The notes under the pieces were generated by a model. That model had not been told where the DNA came from, did not search any database, and saw only the letters and a list, made by a program, of their open reading frames with translations. From assembly GCA_907165065.1 (NCBI GenBank), contig OU015530.1:52054465-52118464 (forward strand): 64,000 bases of DNA, read 5' to 3'. The DNA comes from Caprimulgus europaeus. Its lineage: Eukaryota > Chordata > Aves > Caprimulgiformes > Caprimulgidae. The position numbers were made by a program, and so were the translations under genes. Numbering within the stretch: position 1 is the stretch's first letter; every line of letters begins with the position of its first letter. Below, piece after piece: positions 12,044 to 23,900 of the stretch.

Positions 12044-12825
12044 AAAATACAAGAAACAAAAGGAATAACAGAGAACTTCTAGAGTGAAGGAAAGTTGCTG
12101 GGGAAGTCCCTCAAGGATCTGTCCCAGAGTTTGTGCAGCTCAGCATATTCATAAGTGGTCTGTAAAAGGGAATAAATAACACAAAATTATTCATAATTAT
12201 TCATAGTCAATTCTGTGCTGATTTCAAAGACTCACAAAAGGATCTTACAATGCTGAGTGACAAAGTGATAAGATTGCAGTTGAATTTCAATAGTGAAGAA
12301 CACAAAATAATACATTTGTGAAAAAAACCCATAACTACACATAAAAAATTATAGGTTGTAGGAATTATAGAGAGGGAAGGAGAGGATAGGAGACGTCTGT
12401 ATAGCTAGGAACTGTGCAGATAAGAAAAAATGCAAATAATTATTCATGATGCCCAAGAAATAGGCAGTCTGAAATAAAATGATAGGAAAGAAGGGGGATT
12501 TTTTTTTTAAAAAAAAAAGGGCGGAAATTACTTTTTGATACACTTCCTAATTAAATTGTGGAACTCATTGCCACAGGAAACTGTAGAGACAAAAGCAAAA
12601 TCTAGTTCATAAAAGAGCTTAAACTCACTGATAGAGGATATATCATTGCGTATTAATGTTGGCTCAGAAATTTTTTGAACTGTTATTTGCCAGGATCTGG
12701 TAGGATATACCAGATAAAGATAACTTCATACATGACCTGTTAATCCTCATCCATGTGAATCACTAACAGAGACAGGATTGGAGACTGCATGCTTTTGTCT
12801 AGCCCAGGAAGATGGTTCTTATAGT
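12044..12825 (+). mobile_element. Ancient CR1 LINE, 3' half
   Basis: Heavily decayed, but the order of recognisable pieces follows a CR1 3' half. A stretch reading as V-P-Q-G-S-V (the reverse-transcriptase GVPQGSVL box) lies at 12106-12123. It is followed by text like the FINDL and FN..K regions (12130-12330). The characteristic LWNSLPQETVE end of ORF2 lies at 12556-12588, and a 3' tail resembling the old reptile CR1 ending (GGATTGG..., TTGTCTAGCCCAGGA, GGTTCTTATAG) ends near 12825. Many stops and indels show long neutral decay. The style matches CR1/L3-like elements of turtles and crocodilians more than the younger avian copies. The start is approximate. Confidence 0.72.
12499..12518. repeat. 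T10A10 palindromic tract
   Basis: Ten T followed by ten A form a perfect 20-bp palindrome inside the old CR1 element. Such rigid tracts tend to exclude nucleosomes; here it is probably slippage within the decayed element. Confidence 0.85.
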
Positions 12826-15605
12826 TTTATTAATATCATTCTTTCCAGCTTTAAAAAAAAAAAAAGCCAATAAACCAAACTGCTGTACATTTGTATAAAA
12901 ACTAAAGGAGGTGTGAAAAAAATGTGATATACTCCATTTTAAATTGCCAGCCTATAGGGAAATGGATTTTTTCCTTGCTTTTCCACCTACTGGGATAATA
13001 CCCATATCTTAATGGACATCCCTGCTTCCAATCACTCTGATTTTGCCACAAACTTGATTCTTCAAAGCTGTTATCTTGCATGGCAATATAGGGACAATCA
13101 AAAAAGACAGTTTTCTTGCAGATTTGTGTCCTATGTCCTACAGATTTATGTCCTATATTCTGGGAATAAGCCAGGTTCTCTCCCTTCCTTCTCACCCACT
13201 TCAACCAGTTCTTCCAGTAGAACTGTATGGGTCACATGTGACATGGCTGGTGGAGGCTGGCTAGGTGGCTCTTAACTCTCAGGATATATGGGCTTAAAAA
13301 TGCCTCTCTCAGTGGGTCTCACTGAGCTCCTTCTTTGGCAATCCAGTCCTTCTTTATTTACCTAAGCTTAAAAGATATCATTAAGATCTTTAATTCTCCA
13401 CCAGTTTTGAGTTAAAACAGCCAACAGTATCAAAAGCTCTATGAGGGGAACCAACAGACCAAGAACTCCATTACACAGCATTGATTCCAAAACAAAAGGG
13501 TGACATTAAAAGTGTTATATCACTCTTTAGCTATTTGTCTGCAGAGCTTTTGAAAATGCCACCTCTGGGCATATAGTGATCAAGAGAGAAACTTCACATG
13601 TATTCATAGAAGTCCATTCTTCTTCCTGATACCAGTAACAACTAGAAAAAAGAACTTCTAGGACATTTTAATTTATAAGAATATATTAGAGGATAGAAAG
13701 GCCTTGCAAGAGGTGCCCAAATTTGTAAAAATTTTCAGTGTTCCACTATGAAAAGGGCAAACCAGCTTTTCCCTCTGCAGTACCTGATGAAACAAGAAGA
13801 GACAAACACAAACACAGGATTGAAACAAATTGCAGACCCCATCCAATTACACAGTTTAAATTCTTAAATCGTATAAACCACAAGTCAAGCCTTTCAGTTC
13901 AGTTTAGTTTAGAAGAAGGAAAAAAAAAAAAGAATTATTTGAAAAAAAGGCATTTTGTCTGAAGCAAAACATTGCAAGCCAGCCATGAGCTGTAAGTTCA
14001 AACACCTTTGCTAAAAGCCTCTATTCATTTGCAGTTTATTGCATAGCATGAAGCTGCCCACTCTGGTTATGTCCTTTTTTTAAATGCTGGGAACAGTAAA
14101 ATATAAGAAGATTAATCATATGCAACATATATTCATGAGGTAAATATTGAGTTGCTGACTCAAATAGATTATTTTGCATAAACATTTCTCATAAAATATG
14201 AGTGGGCAGCATATTTAATAAAAATCACAAACAAGTGGAGAATGATTGCGCTGCACACAAAAGCAATATAAAACAAACACCTTCATAAGCAACAGTTTCA
14301 CCACTTACCTTCAAAAGCTGTTCATATATACAATTCATTTATAACAGTAAACTGGATCTGGGTTTTGCAATTTTAGAATTATTATTCCCTCGAGAGGGAG
14401 ACAATATGCAACTTTATGGCAACTTTTCTTTTACTTAATACTGCAGATAAATTATTGTCAGGTCATAGGGAGCAGAATAAGCAGAGTAAGCCCTCTTTTC
14501 TTTCCACTCCTCCTTCTCTCCATCTTTCTTTATTTATTTTTATTCCTTCTCCTTTTAAGAAGTGTTTTCCATGAAAATGATTCCTTCCATATAAAAATAT
14601 AAACACTATTCTGGATAAAGAATGGTCTACAGGTCAAGTTTTATTACTGTCCATTAAGAGAAGAGTCATTGCTATGGAAGGGCAGAAAATCAGCTGTATT
14701 GCAGAATCAGTCCAGCACTGAACCAGAAGGAAATAAATTATTTGAGAAATGATTTATTGGAGCAATATAGAAGTTCACCATAAAAACCTCTCTCTTCACA
14801 CGGGTGCATGCCAAGAGGAACATGAGAACAGTCACTAGGGGCCAACACGCAAGGGTGTCCATAGCCAGCACAGCAAGGGAGAAGGGCCACTGCCCTACTG
14901 TGGAGGGCAACACCTGTCTCAAAATTCCTCACTATAAAACTAAAATCTAACATAGTGTGCTGACTCCTAAATTACATCCCTCCGTATACGAGAGCCCAGC
15001 CTCCCAGTGTCAAGCACGGCACAGAGGGCAGAATCCAGTGCTGTCTGGAGCTGTCTAGCCTCTGGAATTTGTGGAAATCGTTACATGAAAATTTAGTACA
15101 AATACATTTCAAAGCAGTAAAAAAAATTAATGGAGTAAGGGATATTAAATGCAAAGATCTACTGCCTCTGGTAAGAAATTTGCTGACCCATGTACCATCA
15201 GAGGCTGGAAAAATATCGTGGAAAACATCACTCCAGATTGCTTGGTCTTATATTGCATCTATTATTGTGCACTTGCAGGGACAGTACTGAGCAAGATGGA
15301 CCTCTACAGTTTCTGTACTGCAGCTGTATTTTCAAGGAGTCTAGCAATTCTCTTAATTCTGATCCACTACTGACATTATTGCTTATAAAGAAAGACGTGT
15401 TAATAGTCTGTACCTCGTTTTAGCAGGAGAAGTACAGAAGGAAAAAAGAGATAACACTAGCCAACAAAAATGTAACCTGTTAGTTCCACTTGATGGTTTG
15501 TAGCTAGGACAACAAGAGTGTTGTCTGAAGTGTTTCTAAACATTAAGGTATTAGTTACATTTATTGCAAGTAGTAAAATCTAGGAGTTTCTTAATAGTTG
15601 ATCAT
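12826..15605. other. Unique sequence, low complexity in places
   Basis: No gene was recognised. A-runs occur at about 12852-12865 and 13919-13931. The segment at about 14080-14290 is AT-rich with ATTA and TGCATAA-type cores and no visible repeat; it is a weak candidate for a conserved element. Overlapping short frames at 14707-15423 resemble no protein I recognise. Confidence 0.45.
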
Positions 15606-15662
15606 TTACACTTGGACTCTGATTTTAAAGGGCTTTTCCAATCTAAACGATTCTATGATTTT
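15606..15662 (+). mobile_element. CR1 3' end, very short
   Basis: The sequence reads like the end of CR1: a TTGGACTC..GATTTTAAAGGGC segment, then CTTTTCCAATCTAAACGATT and CTATGATT. This is the usual text directly before the short ATTCTATGAT repeats that end CR1. Only about 55 bp are recognisable, consistent with severe 5' truncation at insertion or with decay of older sequence upstream. Confidence 0.72.
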
Positions 15663-18600
15663 CAGATCTAATCTAAGCTAGCCATGTGCTTCATATTCTT
15701 TGTCAAGTAGAAGCAAAAGCTTGAGTATAACTGTATGTTTCTGGTGTAACATGCTTTAGGAAGAACTCTGGAAAACTAAGCAGTGAAGTAGAACGAGAAA
15801 ATGCTGGGTAGAGAGAAGTTGCAAGCTACAGGATGCACTGTGCACTTAATTATCGTTAATGATAAATGTTATAAAGTCAAATACAAGGTCATAGCATTTA
15901 CTGAAAACCAGCACTGACACCATGCTGAACTTGTCAGTGCTGTATATCATTTTTACTGACACTTGGCAAGTCAGCTGAGAGGAGATGGTGGTTTTTCCTT
16001 CACTGATGCAAGCAGTCCAATGACACTGCCTTGAAGATAGCTAGTAAAGGCGTGTTCTTGACAGAGGTTGCCATTAACAACTTTGAGAAGTCATGACAGA
16101 GCAAGAAAAAATGCATATTGCTGTTCAGCACTGCTCGTCCTGGTTTTAGTGGAAATCCACCTGTCTGAAGTACACGTTTAGCTTTAAATAACAATCTGCA
16201 TTATGTGTTCTAATTAAACATAGTACCTTTTTAATGTTAGTAGGCACAGGATGATACATATTACACAACTTCATTAAGGCCTTCAAGAGGCTTGGATTCT
16301 TAATAATTTACTTTTCCCATAATTAGTCTAAACTGAATGTTTTTTATCTTAACTTATACAGAAGACCCTTGAATGTAACAGCCCCAAGGGTTTAGCTCTG
16401 TGTTTCCATTTGTATTACTAGATAATGGTCCAGGGTACCTAACAGCTGGGATTGGCAGCTCTTGCTAGAAGTATAAATCCAAGCTAATACTGAGTCAAGA
16501 GGGTAATCAATGCCAACTTTCATGTGCATCCCCATCAAACCAGAGAGTTTCACCATTCACAGACACATCATAGAGCAGATTCTCAGCTAACGAAGTCTCC
16601 AGAGGTACTGTGATAATTTACTCTAGCTAGCCTGTAGTTTCTGAGCTTTGGACTTTTGCTTTCCAAATGGATGAGATTCTCTCAAAGGAGAAAAGTAGGA
16701 AATAGGAAGTAGGAAATTAGAAGGGAGGAAAAATAAGGTTTATTGGAATCCTTCTGAGAGAAAAAAAACCTCAACACGAGCTCTTAGAGCATCCATGAGG
16801 ATGCACGGGCAGCAGCTCTTGTTCAAAAAGGGTTGAGATCTAAGATTGCTATTTTTTCCACCTTGCTGCACTGTCTGTATTTTATTGCTATATCAGCAAC
16901 TTCTTTCTCTTTTTCACTGTGCCTTATTACGATATCCTCCCCTCCTAAATCTACACACAAACATACAATATTCTGAAATGACATCATCTGTCTTACCAAA
17001 AGGATGAAATTCTACCATTTGAATTAAAACAAGAAAAAATAGCATGGAGTCTATCTTATCAGGCAGAATTACTGCTTTCATCCATCAAGCTGGCTACAGT
17101 GGTAAGTTATGGCTCAGAACTGCTGGGCAATTGCTTGATTAGCTTTTAATTACCCATCACACTGATACTGTGATAAGAGACAGACTATGTTCCTGCTTTC
17201 TACACGAATCACGTTAAGTCAACTGGTTGTCCCTGATTAAGATAAATACTGTAAGAGACTAATAAGAGTGATATTGGAAGAGATTTTGATTGTATCTTCC
17301 TCAATAGAAGCAAGAGCAAGTCATGCTTTGTAGCTTAAAATACATTCTTCCCTCTTAAAATATTAGAGTCATAGTGCTAGATAGAGTATTGCTTTGCATA
17401 CTTTACAGCTATTTGCATTTGTAGTAGACACTTTAGACTTAGTTTTCAGGGAAGAAGTGGCTGCATTGTGAAAATATGCTGGAGAGTCAGCTTCAAAATG
17501 TGCATAACTGATTTGAATATTCCATAATAATGTTATTCTTCTTCCGATTTAGGAATCATGTCCTACAGGGTAATCCATAAAATATGAATCCCACAAACGG
17601 ACAGCTGTGTAAAAGTACACAGAAATAAAGGGAAAAAACCCATATGGCTTCTTCTAGTCAAATCAAGTGGCCCTACCAGTTACTAACTTGACCTATGACA
17701 CCATGATGGTGAGAAATCTGTTGAGGAAGGCAGAAACAGGATTAAGAAAAGGAAATACTGCATTCCCCAGACATATATATAAAAACAAAAGCAAGCTGAT
17801 ATTACTTGGTATTTCTTCCCCAGGTACCACGCTTTTTGACAGTGCTGAGATTAACAACCTCACTCAAAATGTGTGGCCAGCCTTTGCACTCAAAATAACA
17901 GTTTACGACTTCATTCCCTGGTAAGTCTTGATAAGGTTTCTGCAGAATTTTTGATGCAGAGCATTATTGTGCTGCTGTGGTATTGATTGATCCACTGTGA
18001 GATGGGCAGGAGGTGCTCACATAGGCTTGAAATCCCCTGCTTGAGTTTGCAAATAGTTCCCTTAGGTGAGATTTATGTTACTGAGATGAAGAAGTGAAGC
18101 AGAGTTCACAGGGATTTTAGAGATGTAATTCAGGTCCTAAATAGTTTGTATATTTTAAAGCATATGTGTAAAAAAAATGCATATATTATTTATATTCATT
18201 GTTCATAAATACTGTGTTACTGGGAATTTCTCAGTGATTATGAGAGAAAGCTGATCTTCTATTTTTCATAACACAGTTGCCAGGTTTCTCAGGCTATATG
18301 CCACAATACATTTTAAGATCATTTTTAATTGGCACTTGACAGAGCTGTAGTAATTCAATTTGATACTGTCTCTAGCCAGTGGACAGTGTGGAGCACCCTA
18401 CGAGCTCAGAGGACAGAGTTATATTTGCTGAAACCAGTAGCTTAGAGGAGCTGCAGTACATACTAGTGTAAAACTCTGTCCAAGAGAAAGGACACAATCA
18501 AGTGAAAATTCAGACAGAAACAGATGTGCAGATTGCAGATCACCTTAACTTGCTGGACTCCTGTCCTATTAGAAGTTGTAAAGAATGAGAGCTGTGACAC

Positions 18601-19484
18601 TATGGCTTACACATACAGCATCAACACTCAGCATAGTCACTGACTGAACAATACTGCATTTGAATTAAAATGTTTAATCACTGAATTGGTTTCCTCTAGA
18701 TTGATTTTTTTTTTAATTGCAAATTGATGCACACCCCCTGTTCTCTTATTCTATCAGAGCTCACACTGTGATAACAGCAATCATGAAAGTGCAAATGCTG
18801 TTCATTACAAAAGAACCTAAGAATCACCTGCATTATTTCCCTATATTAGTCGTGTGTTAATTTCCATTAGTTACTAATTAGCAGTAGTTATCATCCACAG
18901 GCTCATGCAAGTTCCTAAAAAGAGACAGCAGGAAGTCCCTAAATCTCCTATATAACTTGGCATGTGAAAAGAGCCCTGCTGTAACTCAGCTCTGACCTAG
19001 AGCTCATGGGAAATGCTGCAGTCCACCACAATACCAGGACATCAAATTCTGAATGTTCCTACAGATTTCAACAAAACTCCACTAGAAAAAGTGCTCCAAT
19101 GAACGACATTCTCCCTTATGCTTTTAGATCTGAACTTGCTCTGTTCCAAAATGGCCTCATGTCAGGATTTAATGGTGTGTGTATATGTTATACATGAATG
19201 GGATAAAAGTTGCTCAAGTTAAAGCAAAAATTATATTTTTTTTCCAAATTTATTGCAGATACAGGCACAGTCTTCCTGGACACTAAACCAACCGTAAGTA
19301 CAGTGAATATGGTTAGCATATCGTTAAACTAAGGCTGGTACATTTTGCCTTTCAGTGTGAAGAACTGATAAAACCATTCCCTTGGAGAAGTGGTCTGTAA
19401 GGAACATAATGTAGAGTACAAGCACAAACTCCACAGAATAATCAACTGTATAAAAGCTGGGAAGCAGTTGTTTATGCAGATATT
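15663..19484. other. Unique sequence with possible splice-flanked segments
   Basis: No gene was established. Two segments have good splice consensus on both sides: 17824-17920 (preceded by a pyrimidine tract and CAG, followed by GTAAGT) and 19259-19293 (preceded by a T-rich tract and TTGCAG, followed by GTAAGTA). Only one frame of the first is open, and joining the two creates a TGA at the junction, so if they are exons they are more likely non-coding. The segment at 18650-18900 has homeodomain-like cores such as CTAATTAG. Confidence 0.4.
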
Positions 19485-20030
19485 CTACAAAAAGGATTTG
19501 GAGTTTCTAGAGGATCACAAAGTAAACAGAAGTAAATGCCAAACTGCTGTAAAACAGAAAAAAAAGAAGGGGGAAAAAAGGGAAAAGAAAAAAAAACAAA
19601 AAAACATAAAATAACTCTTGAAATACAAATAGAAATCCTTCTTTGCAACTCAAAGCTGACCAAATCCCTAAGAAAGCACTATGTTTTGTTTTGAGCATCA
19701 CAGTTCAAGGAACTCATGGATCTGAGAGAGTAGAGAACAAGAAGAGCTCTAGAAATACAACCTGTAGGAAAGACTGAAAGCATGAGGTCAGTTCAGTTTA
19801 GAAAGAGGAGGCTGAGACAACAAACATCAGTAACATAAAAGAGATACAAAAAAGACAGAAATAAACAGTTCGTCAGAGCTGACAGGCTTAAGCTATGCAA
19901 ATGGATATTTATACACTGGGAAAGCTCGCTATTGTACCAATGTTTTAAGATCTGGAAGAGACAGCAGGAAGGGGTGTGGACTGTCATCATTAGAGGTTTC
20001 TAGGAACACAGTAACTAAACTTCATCCTGT
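19485..20030 (+). mobile_element. Ancient CR1 LINE, internal to 3' part
   Basis: This is a decayed reverse-transcriptase C-terminal region. The plus strand at 19492-19527 reads K-D-L-E-F-L-E-D-H-K-V-N, matching the KDLxVLxDxKLN segment of CR1, followed by a decayed QCxxAVK-like part. After an A-rich low-complexity insert (about 19557-19610), sequence at about 19798-19816 reads like the KRRLRG segment. The end near 19985-20030 resembles the piece before the 3' tail (CATCATTAGAGGTTTCTAGG). Stops are frequent. The boundaries are approximate, and the middle is poorly matched. Confidence 0.55.
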
Positions 20031-20811
20031 ACCACAGAGAAAGAAAATCATTCCTGGTGTCAGCTTTAACAAGCACAAACTCACTTTGTCCAGCAGTCAT
20101 CATCCTTCAGATGCAAAGCAAACAGAGGAAACCATTCTAGCCTTCTTGTGTTAGATAAAGGCTTCTGGCCTGTTTCTAAAGGCTGGTCTGAACTTGCTAA
20201 TTAACCTACAGTTGTGAAATGCTTTAACATGTTCTAAAAGATGGAAGTTTGGAGCACAGAGGAAAGCAGATAAGACAAACAAGAGCAAAAATAGAATAGA
20301 TCAAGTTCTCTTCTTGAGATTCATGCTGGAAATCCAGGGCAATACTCCTTGGATTCGTATGGGTGCAGCTAACAGCAGAAATTCACATCTTTAGTTGCAC
20401 AAACTGCTTAAGGATGCCATTTGCATTGTTAGTATCCAGCTACTCTTGCCCTGCCCAAATTTTTACAGAATAAAGGAAACAGTCTGTACGTGAAGTATCT
20501 CTGTCTCTGGTGGGTGTCACAGTCTTTCAGCTGCCTGGTCTAATTGCTGATCCTAGTGGGAAGAACATTGTTTGCTTATAGCAGGGCACAGAATTGGAAA
20601 CAAGAGGACTTTTTTAGCAGCAGGTCCAAGATGAACCCAAACTGGATTAGGGCTTTCTAATGCACATTGTTTCTGGCCCAGCTGAGGAAAAGTGGTTCCT
20701 CCAAGTACTTTGGGTTGTGTGAGGAGGCAGCTTTCCAGTGTGCTATTCATATACTTCAGAGTATATCAGGGGAAATATCTTGTGCATTCTTATTTCTCCT
20801 TCTTTTACGAG
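20031..20811. other. Unique sequence between CR1 pieces
   Basis: No gene, repeat or RNA was recognised. The only frame of note is a 65-codon minus-strand one, which looks like chance. Confidence 0.5.
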
Positions 20812-20998
20812 CATAGAATCATAGAATCATAGTATGGTTTGGGCTGGAAGGGACCTTAAAGATCATCTAGCTCCAACCCCCCTGCCATGAGCAGGGACAC
20901 CTTCCACTAGACCAGATTGCTCAAAGCCTCATCCAACCTGGCCTTGAACACTTCCAGGGAGGGGGCATCGACAACTTCCCTGGGCAACCTCATCACAT
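20812..20998 (-). mobile_element. CR1 LINE 3' tail, 5'-truncated
   Basis: Read on the minus strand this is a clear young-style avian CR1 end. It encodes the last residues of ORF2 (LPREVVDAPSLEVFKARLDE at its start, near 20990), then the short 3' untranslated text, and ends in three overlapping ATTCTATG-type units at 20812-20833 on the plus strand. The terminal repeat is where CR1 reverse transcription begins, so its presence marks a true insertion end. Similarity stops at about 20998. That point lies close to where the CR1 at 2746-3872 loses similarity from the other side. Confidence 0.93.
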
Positions 20999-23900
20999 TC
21001 TTCATGTTGACATTGCTACTATCCCTGTCCATTTTCCAGCTACTTGTACAGTACTGGCCAGACCTCCTTCCACTTAATGCCCTGTTCCTAGTCCCAGACT
21101 CTGCTCTTCGCATTGGCTTGTTCTCCTTAAGACCCTCTTTCCCTCTGAATTCCTGTGCAAAGGTAGTAGGCTTCAGTGACTTGTTACCTAAGAGAAATCT
21201 AAGGTCCATAACCCAAAAATTATCCAGTCTTGAACCTCTGTGGAGTACTGGCCTGTTGTGTATATCTTGAGGAGCAGCACACCTATAGTACCAGCAGCAG
21301 CAGGTTTGTAACTTACGGGACACTTCACATTTCTCTCCATGTGGGGCTCTGCTGGGGCTAGCTCATTCCAACCTGAGGTTGCTCTGTGCACACCTGCCAC
21401 CTGGATCCCCATTTGGCCAGCCACCAGCATGCCCAGTGCACTCACAGTAAACTACTGCCATCAGATGGGGCTGCATGACATATTCCTATTTCTCGCTTAC
21501 TCTGTGACTAATGAGCTGCACAGAAAATGTACCCGGTTTTAGTGAAATGAAGAACACAGAGCTACTATTGTTATTTTACCATATAAGAATATACCTGCAT
21601 CCATTATTAGAGCATTCATGCAATTAGTTAGGAAGAAATCAGGAGCAGGCTGTAAAATACATGTCATTATGGGCATTCACTAGACATTCTGCTGACTAGC
21701 AATCACACCTGAATTGGAAATATTTCTGTGTCTCAGAAACCAGTCACACAGGACTGTGCTTGGCATTGTATACATGCCACCATCCTCATGACACACTCCT
21801 GCTTCTTTACTAAATATTCCTGAAATTCAGGTGTCAGCCTAGAATATCTACCTATATCATATATTTCTCACAGCCTCCTCTTTTAGTTAGTAAATACAAA
21901 ATTCACTTTTACCTGACTCCAATTCCGAGGTTGGATCTGGTCTGAGATTACAACACATGCAGACGTGCAGCCATGTGTGTGCATCTACTTTAATTTCTGC
22001 ATTTCTGAATACACTGCTTGTATTGAGCAGACCTAACTCAAGATTGCAGGAGTTGAGCAAATCTTTCCCTCTCATTGCTGCTCTGTAGCCAGGTGACAAC
22101 TAAGGGGCACACAAAGGAATGTGCAAGCTGTTGGTCTTGAAAAATAGAAACAGAAATCCCTTGGAAATTAAAGTATCAGTTATGCTTACAAGTTACTAAA
22201 CTGAATACCATGACAGTGTTTGCCCATAGAGACAAAAAAAAGACTGAGTATGATTCTTTTATACTGTACTTCCTAACTTTTTGAGATATGAATTTTGCAA
22301 CTTGAACAACTTTAAATGTGTATGCATACAGGTATAAGGAGTTTGGCATGACTTCTTATAACAAGAAAAATTTTAAGTATATCCAACATATATCACAGAT
22401 CATTATCTTCATTTCTGAATACTTGCCTTCATGCATGGTCTATGACATATTGCTATCAGATGCTAAATTGGATTTCATATTAAAAGGTGCAAGTGTTACA
22501 AGTTCTTCGAGACCATAATTGCATCTGAGGAGCTGCTGAGATTAAGTGTGTCTAATACTTTGGCTCATTTACATTCCCTTGAGTACCAAAAAGGCATTTT
22601 GCTTCATAGAGAAGAGGCTAATTATTTTACTTTAAATTACTAATAAATCAAAAGAGCTGGGGAATCCTGTCTCACCTAACAAACCACTTAGTTATAATCA
22701 TTAATGGATTGGACATTTATATCAATGAGAACAACCTCTACAGTCACCATTAGTGAAAAAATATCAGGCCTATCCATTTTTATGCCGTAAGATACAAAGG
22801 GCTAGCCTTTCAAACTAGGAGAGTACAAATGCAAGAACATGCTCAAAATAAAGCACACATCAGTCTGGAGTTGACCATCTCAAAATCCTTCATGGCCACT
22901 GCCCTTGAATGGCAAAATGAGATTTCAGCTGTGTGGGGCTCACTGTTAACCATCACTAGTTTCACTAAAAATTGAATATTTTCTTCTTCAACTTATTTTG
23001 ATCATTTGCATTTAGAATAGCTGCTGGTTGTTCTACAGTAAGGAGTTTATCTATGTACCTGTCAGGAAAATACTTCTGTGAGATAGACATTTTCCTAGCA
23101 AATGTTTTTGGTTTTGACAAACCATAATTTTCCAAAATATTTCCCATTTTTCTGAAGATCACCTGCCAAAATTAAGCTGAGATGAGGTGCTCTGGGCCCT
23201 TTAGATTTCACCCATAGTCCATCCCATCACAGGAGGGAAGGTGGTCTTTGTGAAGTCCCTGCTCTGAAGTATTTTGAAAATGACAGGTTGGAGACGACAG
23301 GAAAATCTTTGTTGCAGAGTGATTATGTTACAGTGGAAGGAAAATAGAAAGAAAAATATAATTGACATGAGGAGCTGTCAGTTTCTGGCAATTTCTGATT
23401 GGGCTGTTCTGCTTTACAATTGAAATCTTTCCTTTTTCTAGTTCTCACCAAGAGCTTGAAAACATTGAAACATTGAAAACTTGGATTTAAAATACATAGA
23501 TTTTTAGTTTTAGCACAGATCAAGTATTGAGACATGAACAGCCACCACAGTGCTTAGACACTGTGATGTTTTAAGGAACAGCCACATCATTTATGAAGAC
23601 TATTTGCGTATTAAAACTAGGCCTGAGTAAACCTAGCTCAGCTGAGCAAACTTATATGCATACAAATATTTCTGCACATCCAACAACAAATCTAACTCCA
23701 ATTATCTGGTAGTGAAATAATGAGTGTGTTTCTTCCCATCACAAAAGAGGGCAGAGCCCTTGAGATCCATTAAAATGAAATCCTGAAATCACATTGATTT
23801 GAGAGGGACTGATACCAGGCCTCAGACACATCTACATTTTTGCATAAGGCTTCCACCATACAAAAACTTAGTTTCAAATATAATTATGGTTTTATATCTT

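Noticed and set aside
20907..21323. 138-codon minus-strand open frame as a host gene
   Set aside because: Its last 28 or so residues are the C-terminal end of CR1 ORF2; the rest is unrelated flanking sequence read through by chance.
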